A stretch of DNA of 9,308 nucleotides from an uncultured Ruminococcus sp. (lineage in GTDB: Bacteria; Bacillota; Clostridia; Oscillospirales; Ruminococcaceae), in assembly GCA_902772615.1 (NCBI GenBank), contig CACYBC010000083.1, positions 1 through 9,308 on the forward strand. Direction: 5' to 3'. The position numbers were made by a program, and so were the translations under genes. The notes below the pieces were generated by a model that worked only from the letters and a program-made list of their open reading frames with translations, was not told the DNA's origin and did not search any database. Shown here piece after piece: positions 7,533 to 9,308 of the stretch (the first letter of the stretch is position 1; each line of letters begins with the position of its first letter).

Positions 7533-9308
7533 GTGGAGAAAAAAAGTATCACCGATAAGGAACTGACAAATATAGCAGTTGAACTGGGCCTTCCTGCAGA
7601 CAGCATAGAGGAGATCGCTCCGTTCATATGCGATGAAGACGGAAACGAGTATGAAGTCTGGTCTGTAAGGACCGCCGGCGGCAGATATGTGCTGAAAAAG
7701 GCAAAAGGTCTGGAGACAGAATGTTACAGCAGTTTTTTCAGCGGAGGGAAACCTTATGCTCCTGCTTTTCTCGGATCCTGCAGATACGGAAATGATGAGT
7801 TCCTGCTTCTGGAATACTGTCCTGGAGAGACTCTGAAGCTGGACGAGCTTGAAATGCTGCGGAAAACTATTGACGCCCTTGCGCAGATGCAGGATGAGTT
7901 CTGGCAGAGAGAAGATCTGTGCGGGTCTGCAGTGACTATGGAAAGAGCACTTAAGGCGGTGGAGGACAGGGGAAGGTATCTGAACTCAGCGGCCCTGGAA
8001 CAGGCGTATACGAAGTTTACGGAACTCTATAAGACCATTCCGCGTACTCTAAGTCATGAGGACCTGCTTCCGATCAATGTGCTGGTGGGGGAGCGGGCAG
8101 TGCTGATAGACTGGGAATACGGCGGAATGCTGCCGTATCTGTCCTCCTTTGCCAGACTTATTGCCCACGGGAGGGAGGATGAAGGGGCATACTTCCACAT
8201 CACCGAAGAGAACAGGCGTTTTGCGATACAGTACTACTTCGATACGCTTGTAAAAAAACACGGCATATCATACAGGGATTATCTCCGTGAACTGGACTGT
8301 TTCCTGTTCTATGAATACTGCGAATGGGTGATGCTGGGTAACCGGTATGATTCGCGGGACGACGAGAGATACAGCTACTATCTGGGAAAAGCAGAAGAAA
8401 CAGCCGCAAGACTGCTCCGCTCTGAGCATGGGAAGAAGGAGGATCATCCCAGGCCTCTTATGAGGAGAGAACAGTGGACCAGCCTTGATGGTGAGTGGAA
8501 CCTGTGCGGAAGGAAGATAAATGTTCCGTATCCTCCTCAGGCACCTCTTTCAGGATGGGATGGTGAAGTACCGGAACACCTTGTATATGAGAAAGAATTC
8601 ATCCTTCCTAAAACAGGAGATGATCGCAGAGTGATCCTGCACTTTGGAGCTGTGGATCAGAAAGCGGCCGTTTTCGTGAACGGAGAAAAAGCCGGAACAC
8701 ATGAAGGCGGATATCTACCATTCTCTTTTGATATCACCGGCATTCTGCACGAAGGAACCAATCTGATACGCGTGGAAGCTGAAGATGCCTTGTCTCATGA
8801 CTATCCGTACGGCAAGCAGACTAAGAGACCGGGAGGAATGTGGTATACGCAGGTCAGCGGCATATGGCAGACCGTGTGGACTGAAACCGTACCGGATGAC
8901 TATGTTACCGATGTCAGCTTCGATACGGATACGGAAAGCATTTCCTGGAACATACGGACTTCTGCGGGAAACGGAGCACATATCTCTGTATCGGATGACA
9001 GAGGCGAGGTGATCTCCTCAGATGCAACGGAAGGCAGAGCGACAGTGCCGGAAGGCAGGAGGCGCCTCTGGACTCCGGAAGATCCGTATCTTTACGACGT
9101 TAGGATATCTACTCCGGGCGGAGACGAGGTGTCATCATATCTGGCACTCAGGACTGTCACTTCGGAGACGCGTGACGTGATCCCCAGGGTCTGTCTTAAC
9201 GGCAGACCGGTATTCCTGCATGGGGTACTGGACCAGGGATACTTCCCGCAGGGGATATTCCTGCCGGACAGCGGTTCCGCTTATGAAAAAGACATAATCA
9301 TGCTGAAA
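7533..9308 (+). CDS. APH-like phosphotransferase fused to glycoside hydrolase family 2 (3' end outside window)
   Basis: A continuous open frame of 592 codons that runs off the window. Residues 1 to about 298 form an APH/choline-kinase-fold kinase: YVLKK with the likely ATP-binding Lys55, LLLEYCPGE in the hinge region, the catalytic loop HEDLLPIN (H175, D177, N182) and the metal-binding LIDWEYGG (D193). From about residue 304 the frame is GH2: HPRPLMRREQW and LDGEW at the start of the sugar-binding domain, VFVNG and the SGIWQTVW signature (about 310-470), then an Ig-like domain (about 470-545) with LWTPEDPYLY. The barrel begins at about 555 with NGRPVFLHGVLDQGYFP. The GH2 catalytic glutamates lie beyond the window. 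GH2 includes beta-galactosidases, glucuronidases and mannosidases; APH-fold kinases phosphorylate sugars, choline or antibiotics. Neither substrate is readable. GTG 7533 is preferred, with ATG 7500 as alternative. It follows the TIR gene by 29 bases with no terminator between. Confidence 0.85.
   Translation, partial: MEKKSITDKELTNIAVELGLPADSIEEIAPFICDEDGNEYEVWSVRTAGGRYVLKKAKGLETECYSSFFSGGKPYAPAFLGSCRYGNDEFLLLEYCPGETLKLDELEMLRKTIDALAQMQDEFWQREDLCGSAVTMERALKAVEDRGRYLNSAALEQAYTKFTELYKTIPRTLSHEDLLPINVLVGERAVLIDWEYGGMLPYLSSFARLIAHGREDEGAYFHITEENRRFAIQYYFDTLVKKHGISYRDYLRELDCFLFYEYCEWVMLGNRYDSRDDERYSYYLGKAEETAARLLRSEHGKKEDHPRPLMRREQWTSLDGEWNLCGRKINVPYPPQAPLSGWDGEVPEHLVYEKEFILPKTGDDRRVILHFGAVDQKAAVFVNGEKAGTHEGGYLPFSFDITGILHEGTNLIRVEAEDALSHDYPYGKQTKRPGGMWYTQVSGIWQTVWTETVPDDYVTDVSFDTDTESISWNIRTSAGNGAHISVSDDRGEVISSDATEGRATVPEGRRRLWTPEDPYLYDVRISTPGGDEVSSYLALRTVTSETRDVIPRVCLNGRPVFLHGVLDQGYFPQGIFLPDSGSAYEKDIIMLK
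8436..8443 (+). promoter_or_regulatory. Strong internal SD-like sequence at the kinase-GH2 junction
   Basis: AAGGAGGA sits exactly where the kinase part ends and the GH2 part begins. It encodes Lys-Glu-Asp in frame. The nearest in-frame start downstream is ATG 8460 (Met310), 16 bases away, longer than the usual 5-10. It may be a relic of a once separate GH2 gene, a weak internal start, or chance in a Lys/Glu-rich linker. Confidence 0.3.

Noticed and set aside
7501..9308. A gene-poor 3' end
   Set aside because: The region has no closed long frame, but the +3 frame is open to the window end and encodes recognisable kinase and GH2 motifs, so it is coding.

Overview
The window looks like chromosomal DNA of a low-to-mid GC member of the Bacillota, most likely an anaerobic Clostridia of gut or rumen type. 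The grounds are Shine-Dalgarno (SD) sequences of the GGAGG kind before most genes, two textbook intrinsic terminators, heavy use of AGA/AGG and ATA codons, GTG/TTG starts, and protein families typical of that group. These are a zinc-ribbon membrane protein, a DUF218 protein with a multi-spanning membrane part, and a TIR protein with a C-terminal propeller. Genus cannot be fixed from the sequence. All six genes are on the + strand, the window is densely coding, and no RNA genes, CRISPR arrays, insertion sequences or attachment sites were seen.

Layout. 1-1095: 3' end of sbcC (nuclease/ATPase subunit C), cut by the window start. 1187-2695: polytopic membrane protein with a C-terminal YdcF/SanA-like DUF218 domain, probably with its own promoter and a TTG start. 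2803-3240: small zinc-ribbon membrane protein with its own promoter, closed by a strong terminator. 3298-4863: type-B carboxylesterase with a complete catalytic triad, closed by a second terminator. 4984-7503: 839-residue protein with an N-terminal TIR domain, one transmembrane helix and a large WD40-like beta-propeller. 7533-9308 (runs off the end): one open frame joining an aminoglycoside-phosphotransferase (APH)/choline-kinase-fold kinase to a glycoside hydrolase family 2 (GH2) enzyme.

The first four genes look like ordinary housekeeping or envelope genes with independent expression. The last two form an apparent operon: a promoter sits in the tail of the esterase terminator, and only 29 bases (or an ATGA overlap) separate them. 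The TIR protein has receptor-like topology, with TIR predicted inside and the propeller predicted outside. The gene that follows encodes an unusual kinase-GH2 fusion. This TIR / kinase-GH2 pair is the part of the window most likely to be undescribed. No link between the two activities is proven by the sequence.
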